Source: Thelonectria olida
Lineage: Eukaryota > Ascomycota > Sordariomycetes > Hypocreales > Nectriaceae
Direction: 5' to 3'
NCBI GenBank assembly: GCA_020736575.1
Contig: JAGPYM010000005.1
Location: 186,001-250,000, forward strand
DNA: 64,000 nucleotides
Within the stretch, counting starts at the first letter, position 1; every line of letters starts with the position of its first letter. The position numbers and the translations under genes are program-made. Under the pieces are notes generated by a model. It made no database searches. It was not told where the DNA came from and worked only from the letters and a program-made list of their open reading frames with translations. This document shows, piece after piece, positions 35,465 to 47,178 of this stretch.

Positions 35465-37514
35465 GATGATTGATGTTTGTCAACAACGTGGGAAGCAACA
35501 CGTCGAATAGCAGGCAGAGAACTAGCAAGCAATGTTTGATGAGGCAGGGACGCAAAGAGAATTCAGAATTGAAAGAGGAGGAAAAAAGACAACGAAATAC
35601 CCTGGTTGCAAGACGGGAAGGAACGAGAGTCTAGACGCCCAGTCACAGAAGGTGCGGCCAGGATGAACGGACAAGATGTGATAGCAATGGCAAGATGCAT
35701 CATCACCCCGCACTTACCTGCTTATTTGCCTTGTGAGAACACGCGGCTCGACGTGGACGGGTTTGGATCATGCAGGTTTGCTTATAATGTGCATCTCACC
35801 AACCGCTCACGAGCGAACACCTCGTTAACTTGATGCAAGCCACGATTATCAGGATGTGGGGTGATTACCTGGGGAGAGCCAAGGCACGAGAGAACTTGAC
35901 TTGAAGGTATCGTAAAGACAATGTCCTTGTCTCTTCATCCGTCCACGAGTTTGACAAGCGAGGATTGAGAAGACCATTTTCTGTCTACCGAATACAACCA
36001 TCGTCGACATCCTGGCATATTGTCACCGCCACCCATTGTTGCTGCTGCAGGATGGCCCCAAAAGAAAACGAGATGCGATAGAAATGGAAAGCGGCCATAT
36101 TTGAGGGCAGTTTAGAACACCTCTGCCCTACGAAGCGGATGCACATGTCTCAACGTGTTCATCAGCCAGCTGCATCGATCGTTGCCTCACGACTGACATG
36201 TCTGGAACAAGAAGGCCTTCATTCCTTGACTCGGGAAGGCGGTCCAAGACAAGACAAGCACTGTGTCCTAGAAACATTATCGAAAACCCGGTCCCTATCA
36301 ATCAACCCACTTCCCGCGTCCCTAGTTGACAATCATCTGGAACATAAGGCTTGCATCAGCAACAACAAAGACACGCCTCACCCACAAAGCCCCGCTTCTC
36401 GCGAGATCGACACCACCATCATCATCCACTTTTAAGCGCGTGGGAGTTCACGAACGCGGACCCTGAGCGGGCGTCATTGAACCAAATGGCAATCGCCTCG
36501 CATCTCACTGCCTGCATCCGCGGCCTGGGCTCCCCCCGGGCCGCCATTCATCCCGCGAACCCGCTCCGCCACCTCCCTGATCTGCCCGTTTACGAGCCGT
36601 CGTCAGCTCACATGGGCCTCACCGCTTCACATGCCCGAGTCCCGACAGGCATCTCTGTCCTCTCGAAGGAACGGTGAAGCTGTCTTGTCTCACCTTGTTC
36701 CCTGCAGGCCTCCTAGTCACACTACGAAACACAACCTTGGAACAGGCATTGCCCAGTTCCCAAACAAACCATTTCGAGTCATCACAGGATTCAAAGCCAC
36801 GATACCTGCAACAAGTAAAAGTCATTCATCTTTGTTGCCTGTTGCTGCCGGTGCTAGGGCACTCGTCTAGCAACCCTAAGCTTTTGTGTAACTACCGAGA
36901 AATCCTCGACATCCATCAGTTGAGTTGCAAAAACAAATCCGCTCCAATACGAAGGTCCGGCCCACTTGAGCTCGCCCAACGCCCTGAAATTCCATGCACA
37001 CAATCGTGTCTTTCATCAAGGAATGCTCAATAATCCTATCCATGCACAAATCATATCGTCCTTCAACAAATGCCATATCATGAACCATGATCCCATCAAT
37101 CAATATGCCCCTTCAAGGGTCTGTTCTCGTCTGTATCCATCTTATCGCGTCTCTTCCATATCTCCATATCTGAAACGTTGAAAAGAAAAACAATAAAAAC
37201 AATAAAAAACTAAAAGGATTTGTCTTCTGCTGCAAGTCATACAATCATAGAAGAAAGTCATAATCAGGTCTTCATAACACATTGCCCGTGATCAGGTAAT
37301 TCGTGCTTTGTGGCGGTGACCAGCCGAGAGAAGGTAAAACCATCAGCGTAGTGATGCTGAATAGACAGAGATTGTCGTCCGAGGAGGGTTGTCGAAATCT
37401 TGCCAACGCTAGCGCTTAAAACAAATACAAAGGAAAACATCGGCAGCCTTGGGGCGCCGCATAATAGCTTCTGTGACAACAACGTTCAAGCAGAGCTGAT
37501 CAGGCAGACACTAC
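35465..37514. other. 2.05 kb gene-free spacer
   Basis: The low end is the promoter of the 536-residue gene; the high end (37150-37500) should be the 3' untranslated region of the transcription-factor gene, with A-rich runs at 37180-37215. Only short featureless frames are present. Confidence 0.5.
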
Positions 37515-40009
37515 TTAGTTGGCCCGGATAACAAGCTTGGAAAGGAACTTGTTAGACAAGGAGTCAAAGTCGTAGCGGTCGAACTGAGTCTCCTTGCGGG
37601 TTCGGAGGTAGGCCTCTGCAATAACGTTAGTGCTATCGAGCGAAATATTTGGGGTGGTTGAAACATACCGTGCTTGATGACGTGTTGTCGCACTTCAGTC
37701 ATAGCTTCACAGACAGCCATGTTGTTGTGGAGAAGGTGACCGTGCTTGCGGGTGTCCCAGTCGGTAAACGAGGGAAGCTTCTGCGAGATGGCGTGGAAGA
37801 GACCCACGATAACGCCAACCGGCGTCGTCTCCATGTCCGTGCAGAACTTGTTCACGGCAATGGGGTCGGGAACGCGGTAGTGGCAGTCGAACTGCATCTC
37901 CTCCCACACGGCGAGAAGAATGGAAGCCAGCATGAAGATGGTGGGCCAGTTCTTCATCTTCTCACCGCTGTAGACACCGGAGTACAAAGCGGAAAGCTCC
38001 TCCAATATATCCTTCTGCAGCTCGCGCCACATATCGGCAAGGGCACACTTGATCTGGAAGTTGATCATGACGGGGGCGACGGTACGGCCGTAGTACTTTG
38101 AGTCCTCGTCGTCGATCTGACCATCCAAGCTGACCTCGTCGCCCTGGTTCTCAATCATGGTGATGTGCATGGTGAGGTTGTAGGCCAGGACGAGCTTGAG
38201 GGCCTTGCGGATGACGGGCATCTTCTCCTTAACAAGGTAGCGATGAGCAGTCTTAAGAATCTCAGTAATGAAGGGAGTGCCCTCAAAGTGATCATCAATG
38301 AAGTCCTCGAAGGGACCGTCAATGTGCTTGTCAAGGTACTCGGAAAGAGCATCGAGGCGAACACCCTCGGCACCGACATCGAGCTTTTCAGTCTTGGTCT
38401 CGAAGTCAATCGGCTCCTGGTCGGTGAGAGAAGACTCAACCCAGTCGACGGAGAAGCAGCTGTCATCGGCGACATAAACCTCACGAACCATGACGGGGAG
38501 AGCAAAGCCATAGCCGTGGGTGATCCACATGAGAGTCTCCTTCTGAGCAAAGCCCTTGACATTGTAGACGGAGACGCCACGGTCCATATGCCTCTCATAG
38601 TCGGCCTTCCAGTCCTTCATGAAGTAGCCAATGTCCTTAATATCGATACGAGTGCAGGGAACCTGCCATAGACGAGCGTGGGAAGGCTGGCATCCGGCAC
38701 ACGGCTCTCCCTTGTCACACGTCTTCTTCAGGAACTTGCATCGCAGGCAAGCTCGCAGCTTTCTTATCTCGCTGGCTTGCTTTCGCTGCTCAGGCAAAAG
38801 TGGTCCCTTTCTGCGGCCAACCTTCTTCTCAACAGTGCCGTCCTTCTTGCCATTGGAAATGCGTCGAACCACCTTAGTCTTGGCGATAGGGCTCTTTCGG
38901 GGACCGGAGTTTCGGCGGGTGGTGGCGGTGGTAGATGGCGGCGAGGTCGAGCCAGCACCGCTTCCGGGGCTGTGACGAGTTGACGAGGACGAGGGCTCCG
39001 ACTTGATGGGGACGGGAGCGACGGCAGCGGTGGGGCTAACGGTGTCGTGGGTGTGGTGGTGCTCTCCAGAGAAGCAGTTGCGGTGGCTGCCGGCATCGAC
39101 GTAGCCGTCCGACTCGGGGGAGAAGGGCGAATAGGGGAAAGCAGGAATCTCCTCGAAACTACCGAATTCCATGGAGTTGGCACCTTCTGACGAGTCGGAA
39201 TTGGTCCTCAAATGCAGAGTCTGGGAGGGATTGAAGATGGCAGCACTCTGGGCATGGGCCTGCTGGAACTGGTCGAAGTTGGGCTGGTTCCAATCGACCA
39301 TGGCCCATCCCTCGCCGGAAGATGACGGCAAAGACAGAACCTCGAGGTAGGTTCCGGTAGGAGAGTTGCTGCCGACGCTATCAAGGCGGGGAAGACCGTC
39401 AATCTGCAAAGTGCTCTGAAACTCCTGCCAGTTCTCCATTCCGGTGCTGCCCCACTGAACCGCCTGGGTGGGATCGTCCATGGCGGGCATGGCGTTGAAG
39501 GTCGACTCAAGCAAATTAGCCTGCAGAGCCGCCTGGGTAGTCGGGGGCAAATAGTCGAGAGGGTTTGGCTGGAAGTTTGTCGGGAAAGCATTGAAGCTCA
39601 TGAGGGCAGCATCCTGAATGAACTGGGACATGTCAGGCGCGGGAAGCTGAGCCTGCTGAGCCTGTTGCTGCTGAAGCGTCCAGTCGGTCAAAGGGTTCAT
39701 GGGAGACTGGTAAGGCGATTGCTGAAGCGGCGAGTGGTGACTGTGAGGACTCGAGGACTGCGAAAGAGGCGAATGGGACTGGAGGTCCTCGGGGCTCGCA
39801 GAGCCGTGGCCTTGGGAGCTTCCCGAAGCCATATCGAGCGGGACGTTCCAGGCGCGAGTGTTTTGAGGCATGATGTTTGAAGCAGCCTCGGGAGTCGAGT
39901 GGGTAGTCGGCGTCTGGTAGGTCTGGTAGGCTGAAGCGTTGCGATCCCGGTGGTCGAATGTCAAATCGAGAAAGGCATCACCCCCGCCGTTGTTGAAGTC
40001 GAGTGTCAT
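37515..40009 (-). CDS. Fungal transcription factor with divergent Zn2Cys6-type cysteine cluster
   Basis: Exon 1 (40009-37669) and exon 2 (37615-37515) join across a 53 bp GT-AG intron, giving 813 residues. The C-terminus then reads EAYLRTRKETQFDRYDF and ends KLVIRAN. The first ~300 residues are rich in Gln, Ser, Pro, Asn and aromatic residues, as in activation domains. Basic stretches (KKVGRRKGPLLPEQRKQASEI) precede a six-cysteine cluster at about 421-455 spaced C-x2-C-x6-C-x5-C-x2-C-x11-C (ACLRCKFLKKTCDKGEPCAG). The last spacing is longer than the usual x6-x9. The ~350 residues after it look helical and well conserved, but not like the common fungal TF middle domain. The target genes are unknown. 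A 5.2 kb upstream region without genes fits a highly regulated factor. Confidence 0.88.
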
Positions 40010-43000
40010 TCTGGGCGAGAGACAGAATGAGAGTGGAGGGAAAGGAAGCGGATGGTGCTAGTATTGTAAGAAGACGAGCGGACGACACCGCTCTTTCGTA
40101 CAGTCCCTGAAGAGGTGAAGGGAAGAGGTTTGGGAGCAGTCGAAGAAGGAGAAGAGTGCTGGAGGACGCTGAACCATGGCCTGGCTGTGGTGCCGTGGGC
40201 GGTTGTCGATGGGGGTTGATGGGGGGAAGAAGCGGTGAAGGTCATCCAGCCCCAGCGGGGAGTTGCAGCCAATGAGGGGAGCCAAGCCACCTGGAGGCAC
40301 CCACCAAGCGGCATCCACACGGCCACTGGGCCACTGGGGACCACCCGCTTAACCCGCTGAAGGTGTGGAAGGACGAGCGGGCTGCTCCATGGGCCATGGA
40401 CCATGAATCCCTTGAATCGTTCTGTTGGCCTTTTTTTTTTCCCTCGGGAACGGGTCCATCCTTGCTGTAACCTGCGCGAGTCCTGCTCGGTTTGTCTGCG
40501 CCCCATGTTGCATCACCGCGCCCAATCAAGCCGGTCCTCACGAGCACCGTGGACGCTCCGGTGATACTTTGGCACAAGCACTGTGCCTTCATGGCGATAT
40601 GACAGTGCGCATTCCTGTCAGACCCTCGACTTTGCCGCGGCGGCGTCTGGGTTTTGCCGTCGTCGGACCCGCTGTCGAGTGTCGACAACTAGAAGCCACT
40701 GGGCCGCGCTACCAGCCATTTACAGTGCGCGGACTGGCCGGGGCACATGGCAGGCTCCACTCCATCCTCAGACGGCACCGAGTACAACACCACCATCTAT
40801 CAATGCCGCACTTTGCATGGTACCACGCTTGTCTTGCATTCCCTTCGAGACAGTGACGGATCTTGATTCACTTTTGGGGCCAGAGTCGAATGCGGGGGCC
40901 TCTGCTGGTCTCGATTTCGACCTTCTTGGTCGGGAATGGCAGGCTCAAAATAACTAAATCCATCACTCGCCGTCTTAACAAGACTCATGATCGAAAATAG
41001 TGCAAAACCAAGCAAGACAAAAAACAGGGACATCGCTCGCACAAACCCTTGACGCCGTCGGGAAATCCACTTTGGCCTCGACGCCGTCGACGGTCGTCAA
41101 ACCTCGACGAAGCCAAATCACGATATATGCAGCGGGGCGCTTCGCCAGCAGATCCGTAGGCCCTCCCTGAGTCCCTCCATGGGCCGTCGTGGCCACTCCT
41201 TGTGCAGCAGGTAATGAATAGTTTGCAGATGCAGATGGGGCAGAGACCAGCACCGTTGTTGATTTATGTTTTGTGTTTTGCTTTGCTTTGCTTCACCTTC
41301 GGTAGCGGCAGCTGTCACAATAACTGTCAAAAAGCAATTATGAACTTTGTTCCGGCCCTTTCTCTCACCTCAGCTCAGACCAACGAACGTTGCACCGCCC
41401 GAAACTGACGCTATGGTTTCTCTGCTTCCCTTCCCCAGCCACCACCAGCCTCGGCACCGTCCATCTTTTTAACATGGACGGTCTTGGTCTATTCTCAGGT
41501 ATCGTCGGTAGCTGGCGGATCCGGCCCGGATCTAGCAGGGCACAGTGCGTAAGCGCCGTCGGCCGCATTGTCCAAAAAGGTGCGAGCAGCGAGTCTTCGG
41601 CTGCCATCTTCGCGCCAAGAACAGGGCGAAAACCCTGATATGCACTGTCCGGCCACACTGTTGTCAGCCCCCCCTCCCTTGTCGCCGCCAGCTCGACGCT
41701 CAAGCCTCACCTCACCACCAATCCATGGTCATCCCTCGCCCACTTCACCACCCTGCATGGTTGATGATGACGCCCGGCAGCGTATCGTTGCAGTATCTCG
41801 CTGGTGCCGCGCTGGCTGGGTCACATTCGCACCCAAAGCCTCAGATTATCGATTGTGGCGACCTCCTTGACGGCCCTATCTCGTCGCCCAACTCTCTCGC
41901 GGCAAAAGTTGGTGTGTGTGAACATGCCGTATTGCGTGGCTACACATCTGCATTAACTGCACCACCAAGATCTCACTGGTCGAGAGACCGCGCTGTCTCC
42001 ATCCTTTGCTGCCCTTTGTCGCTGCAGCATGCAGCCTGCATCTGCATCTGCATTTGCATCTGCGCCTCTGAAATGAAAAAGAAAAAACTATTGTGCCACC
42101 GCCGTTCTGCTCGTGTCCTTCTCCAACCAAAACCACGCGAGCAGGGCCAATCTGGATCACAGCGGCAAGCCACATGCGAATGGCACAACGTCAAGTCGAC
42201 CGTCTTGAGTTGTCTCAGGCCCGGAATGTAACGCCCAGGGCTCTCCTGCACGCGTGTGCGAGGGTGCAATTTGACTTACTGTTTGCTACCTGTCCTCATG
42301 TACGCACACGTACCCTTTCCGTCTAAGACGGCAACGGCGGGCTTGCCGCTCCGTGTCAACCGCCGAAAGCTGCGCAAACGCCAGACAGTGGTAAGCTAGA
42401 AATAGGAACGGAACGAGAGTGCTAACGGGCTTACGTTCTAACTGCTCGGTGCAAGGGGAACGAAACGATGCCCCTGCCAGCCATCTCCATCTCATCAAAC
42501 GTTCCCGCCCCCAGCCTTCTCCGGAATCTGGCTTCTTACATGGCAGCAGGAGTCAGAAGGCGTTGCTTGCGTCATGAGAAACTGCAATCATGATTATCGT
42601 ACAAATGCAACATGGTGCGAATCCATTCAGATATGCATGTCGAGGCTGATGAGAATGAGATAGCACAGACACACACGCAAAGAGTCACAGGGTCAAACAC
42701 ACAGCCCTTCCGGATCATTTACCCCATACCACATACCAACCGTCTTTCGCGTGCCGCTCCCGCTTGTCTGTCTTGTCAAGATGTGGCTTGTCTGAGACAT
42801 CGTGTGCACCCAATACCACCCATCACCCATCCATCCCATGATGCACTGCCAGCGAACACGTCAAGAGGTCATGTCCACACCAGCATGACCGCATCCCCTC
42901 GGGACCCCTCGCGCCAATCACGGCGGGTCATCTTCAACCTACCGTAGCGCTAGATCTGGTCTGGATTCTTGGATGGTGGTCGGATCTGCACGCGACGTCC

Positions 43001-45177
43001 GCGCAAATGCATGAATGCGCTCAACCGTTCCCTTCAGCTCCGTAATAATCTCTTTGATGAGGGTCAAAGAGGAGAAGAGGGGAAGAACAGATCCATTATC
43101 TGCTCGACGACGCAGCGGTGCGAACATCTGCCCTGTGAGGACTCCTCCAGCTCATTCCTCCACTTTCCATGTAAGCCTGTATGCTGTATGAATGTACTCC
43201 ATATGAGAGCCTCGAAATAGCAAAACTGGTTGCTGGCTGACGCAGTCTAAGGTGATACATTTCCCACGCGGTCCGGGGTTTCCCGGACGGACACGGAATG
43301 CGGGGGACAAGAGTCTCGGGCGTTCCAACGGCGCCCAAGCCTTTGAGGTCATTCCGTGCCACACGGCGACGGATAGAATAAAGATGGCGTCGAGAGCCCT
43401 GCAGTGCCCAAAAAGTGTTGAATGACTTGCAGCAAAAGTGCTATCAAAGTGCTGTCTTAGCCCGCCGCAGTGCCAGATATGCCATGCACTCGGCTCTTTC
43501 AAGCCCTTTTCGAGCCGCTTTCCTACATGCCGTGTTTGTTGGGAAATCTAGTTATCCGTCGCACAAAGAGACGAGGATCTCCATAATGACGAGATCAAGG
43601 AGATGGCCGACGGGCACGAAATACATGCGTTGTCGTACAGCTCTAGCCACCACGGGCAAGTTGGCCAACCCCTCCTCTCATCTATTCGTAAGGCGGGAAG
43701 ACTACGCCATGGCCACCAAGACTGCTGTGCTTCCGATGGGCAAAGATAAGGTACAGCGAAAGTGAGGCAAAGCACCTTGGAGTCGCACAGTCAACCCTGT
43801 GATCCGTTCGGGAGCTACTCCCAAGTCACCACCAGAAAGACGTGATCCTGGTGCGAGCAACCCAATGTCGGCCCGCCCACAACGAGACGTGATATCATCA
43901 ACTCGAGACATGGTCTCACAACAACAAACAAACAAACAATGAATACCCCTCGCGACCCCTTGGAGCCCCTCAACCCCCCGGCTTTTGCTTCAAACTCGAT
44001 CGGCCACCACCGTCTCCACGAAGCGTATCGTATTTTGCCCCCATCGCTTGACCGCATATGACACAGTGCGCTGAGGTTTCCTTGCCATCCTTGTTCCCTC
44101 CCGCGTGCACGTCTCACCTTCTGGTCGCGTCGCCCCTCCCGAACGAGAAAGGGGATCTGCGTGTTTGGTTATTCTTCCGACTCAGACACAAGCGACTAGT
44201 GAGAAGAGAGAAGGTCTGTGAGAAGAACCAGGGGAAGAGAAGAGAAAAAACCGCGCTTTCCGATGGCAGTTTGCAGTTTGCCGGGTTGATGAGAGCAAAG
44301 CAACACAAACCGCCTCCTGTTCGAAGGCCCCAAAACTCGACCTGTTTCGTAGTCAGCCGATGACCACGCTTTGCGAGCCAATAGCTTCCCGATAGCCCCC
44401 CGACACGAACCATGCATCCCTGCGGGAATGACGATGTTTTCCAGGCTTCACCTTTCAGCTAGGAGCCCAGTCCATGCAAATGTATGTGCATGTACGTACA
44501 TACATGCCGTACATCACACCAAGGTCTTCCCTTGTCCCTTGTTCCGTGGGCGTTTTTGGCGTCCGTCAGCTACGAGACGGACGGCCTTCCCTCTCCGTTC
44601 GAGGGTCCCCATCAGGCCATTTCGGACGCAGGGGCTGATTTGAGGGAGAAAAAGCTCCCTGTAGACAAATCCCCCTCCGGGACCAGCCGCCAGTGTCGTA
44701 ATTCTGCGCCGAGGATGCTGTGAAATCCTGGAGAAAGCTGGCCAAGGGGAGGGACCCTGAGCCCAAAAGCCGATCCTCACAAGCTGAGAAAAGCTTTTCA
44801 ATCTCGAGCTCTGTCTACTACGCGTTTATTTCCTTCATCACTTATTGGGGGTTGACGCTTTACGAATACTCTGCTCGTTAATACGTAAAAGGCCAGGTTG
44901 ACAAGGGAGAGGTTTCTACATCGCATCTGGGACGCCAAGAGAGTGTGCCATTGAAATACCTAACTACATAGTTAGCTACCCACCTACATAGCTAGGTCTA
45001 GTATAGCCTGATGTATGCGCTATCCTAACGTGAAATACCATGGAGTTGAGGTTCGTCCATCTTAGTCACCCGAGCTCCGAATCGTTCCGCCCATCAGAAA
45101 AGTTGATATCACGCCAGATAGCCTTGGGACAATTGCTAGGCATTGACTCTCGCTAGTACGAAATTTTGTCAAGAGTC
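40010..45177. other. 5.2 kb gene-free region upstream of the transcription-factor gene
   Basis: No gene is supported on either strand; frames up to 228 codons (41545-42231) lack domains and splice structure. Visible simple repeats are a TGCATC hexamer array at about 42036-42066, an AACA array at about 43920-43938 and an alternating TGTA/TACA patch at about 44482-44510. The first kilobase or more probably serves as promoter and long leader of the transcription factor. A non-coding RNA cannot be excluded by eye. Confidence 0.45.
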
Positions 45178-47178
45178 TCAGTCAAATTGTTCCCAAAAAT
45201 TCCTGACCATGTCCTTCCAGTTTGGTCCCCTCCTCGTCGCACAACCAGGGATGTCACACCAGAGCAAGTGTCCTCTATGTGGCATGTCGTCTAGCAGACC
45301 AAGCCAACTTGGGCTCGTCGGTTTCCAAGGCGTTTGGATACAACGATAGGACAGGGTGATGCGTCCAGCGCGGAGGTGCCAGGCGTAGACGGCTGCACAT
45401 TCTGTGCATTTGAAATCTTGTTGTCGATCGCACCGGCACTGACGCTCGGTGTTGCCTGGCTGCTTGAAGCATTCGCATATGCCCGAGTATGCGAAAGCAC
45501 GCATCTGTTCGCCATCTAACACGTGCTTGCAGGGCTTGTTATTGCGAAATGCACCCCCAACCAAGTACGCAAGTGTCTCTCGAATGGCTATAGTGCTAGG
45601 AGGGTTCTCCGAGTCGATATCCAGCAAGGGGAGATCCCATTGAAGTACTATTTGCTTCCAATGGAGACGGAGTTGTGGTAACGCCGACCCATAGACCGCG
45701 TTCTCCTTTTCGACAAGAGGCTCATGTGAGCGATCTGTGCATACGACCGCTGTCCTATCCATTCGTTCGATAGTCTCCCACGTCACGGCTTCATGCGAAT
45801 CATGCGAACACAGCGTGATCTTCCCTAGCCTGCCAATGCATATGAGCTCGCCGGTGCCACGGTCGTGCTTCTCTAAACTCTCAGCGGAGAAGAATATAAC
45901 GGCATGTCTTTCCCTACAGCCTTCGCAAAAGCGCGACTCGTACAGGCTGGTCGTCCTAGGATGCCTCACTCCGCCACTAAGCACCTCGACGCAAGCGTCG
46001 CAGTACCCTTTTCTGAAACGTCGAACGCTTGTAAGCTTAGCTGCCTCTCTCTTCTCGGAAGCTGTCATGGAGATAATGAGAAATGGCATATAAGGGTCTT
46101 TCAAGCCCGGCTTCCCGTGAAGATGAGAAAATTCTTTGGCGTCGAATAACATGAGGAAAATTCTCGAAACTTGTCTAAGAGACCAAAGGTGCTGTTTGGG
46201 TAGATGGACCATGATCTTTAACAGTAACTCGTTCGGCATATCGCAGAGGCTCAGTTCGTGTCGAGACTCTGCAGGTTGCTGTATCGAGCCCTGATTTGCA
46301 GGCTCTAGTTGCTGTGTCGAGGCCTGATATGTAGGCGCTAGTTGCTGTGCCGAGGCCTGATATGTAGGCTCTGGTTGCTGTATCGAGGCTTGGCTTGAAG
46401 CCTCCAGTTGCTCCTTCATCGGCCGTCGATACTTGCGAGCCCATCGAGACTCGAGACCCCATCGTAGGAGCCGCGCAAGCTTTCCCTTTCGGAGAATGGT
46501 GGCCTGGTTGAGAGCGTCCGCTTCACTATTCCCGCTCAGGAGAGGGACAGCCTGGTTGAGAGTATCAGCATCACTCTTCCCGCCCAGAAGAGGGATGGCT
46601 TGTTCGAAAGCGTCAGTTTCGCTCTTCCCGCTTAGAAGAGGGACAGCCTGGCTGAGGGTGTCGGCTACGCTCTTCCCGCTCAGGGGGGGGGTGGCTTGTT
46701 CGAGAGCGTCAGTTTCGCTCTTCCCGCTTAGAAGAGGGTCAGCCTGGTTGAGAGCGTCCGTTTCGCTCTTCCCGCTTAGAAGAGGGACAGCCTGGCTGAG
46801 GGTGTCGGCTACACTCTTCCCGCTTAGGGGAGGAATAGCTTGGCTGAGAGCGATGGCTTCACTCTTCCCGCTTAGGGGGGGGATGGCTTGTTCGAGAGCG
46901 TCAGTTTCGCTCTTCCCGCTTAGAAGAGGGTCAGCCTGGTTGAGAGTATCAGCATCACTCATCCCGCTTAAAGGGGGGATGGCTTGGTCGATAGTAATAG
47001 CTTCACACTTCCCGCTCAGGAGAGGGATAGCCTGGTTGAGAGTGTCGGCTTCACTCATCCCGCTCAGGAGGGGGATAACTTGGCCGGGTCCGTTCCCACA
47101 ACGCCTGTACGATATGCAGCCCGTTTTAACCTCGCGGCTTAGCTCTTCGAGCCTCCAATCACTATTGAATTCACCCAT
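45178..47178 (-). CDS. F-box protein with N-terminal tandem-repeat domain
   Basis: A single frame of 666 residues from the first in-frame ATG (MGEFNSDWRLEELSREVKTG). F-box proteins bring substrates to SCF ubiquitin ligases through Skp1. Residues 33-224 are twelve tandem 16-residue units of the type QAIPPLSGKSETDALE. Residues about 263-306 are four 11-residue units of the type QASTQQLEPTY. The F-box follows (about 309-350, LCDMPNELLLKIMVHLPKQHL, then SLRQVSRIF). The remaining ~310 residues hold paired cysteines (YCDACVEVLSG, FCEGCRERH, CRCDRQQDFKCTECAAVY) that could bind zinc. The frame remains open to about 47385 with more Cys residues (CRRFYDCSDCHQE), so an upstream exon may exist; its start cannot be placed. 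F-box genes of this kind are often lineage-specific in fungi. Confidence 0.8.
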   Translation of the reverse strand: MGEFNSDWRLEELSREVKTGCISYRRCGNGPGQVIPLLSGMSEADTLNQAIPLLSGKCEAITIDQAIPPLSGMSDADTLNQADPLLSGKSETDALEQAIPPLSGKSEAIALSQAIPPLSGKSVADTLSQAVPLLSGKSETDALNQADPLLSGKSETDALEQATPPLSGKSVADTLSQAVPLLSGKSETDAFEQAIPLLGGKSDADTLNQAVPLLSGNSEADALNQATILRKGKLARLLRWGLESRWARKYRRPMKEQLEASSQASIQQPEPTYQASAQQLAPTYQASTQQLEPANQGSIQQPAESRHELSLCDMPNELLLKIMVHLPKQHLWSLRQVSRIFLMLFDAKEFSHLHGKPGLKDPYMPFLIISMTASEKREAAKLTSVRRFRKGYCDACVEVLSGGVRHPRTTSLYESRFCEGCRERHAVIFFSAESLEKHDRGTGELICIGRLGKITLCSHDSHEAVTWETIERMDRTAVVCTDRSHEPLVEKENAVYGSALPQLRLHWKQIVLQWDLPLLDIDSENPPSTIAIRETLAYLVGGAFRNNKPCKHVLDGEQMRAFAYSGICECFKQPGNTERQCRCDRQQDFKCTECAAVYAWHLRAGRITLSYRCIQTPWKPTSPSWLGLLDDMPHRGHLLWCDIPGCATRRGPNWKDMVRNFWEQFD
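46261..46392 (-). repeat. 33 bp coding tandem repeat, four copies, in the F-box gene
   Basis: Four 11-residue units (QASIQQPEPTY, QASAQQLAPTY, QASTQQLEPAN, QGSIQQPAESR) follow each other without gaps. They lie between the longer repeat array and the F-box. The fourth unit is the most worn. Confidence 0.85.
46507..47082 (-). repeat. 48 bp coding tandem repeat, twelve copies, in the F-box gene
   Basis: Twelve exact-length 16-residue units, each starting Gln-(Ala/Val) and containing P(P/L)LSGK, follow each other without insertions; a truncated thirteenth (QATILRKGK) ends the array. Positions 4, 6 and 8 (Pro, Leu, Gly) are invariant, while the last six vary between ETDAL, VADTL, EADTL and EAIAL types. 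Units 6-8 and 9-10 look like a copied block. Confidence 0.95.

Noticed and set aside
41545..42231. 228-codon plus-strand frame upstream of the transcription factor
   Set aside because: Low-complexity His/Arg/Ser/Pro composition, overlaps a hexamer repeat, no family feature.
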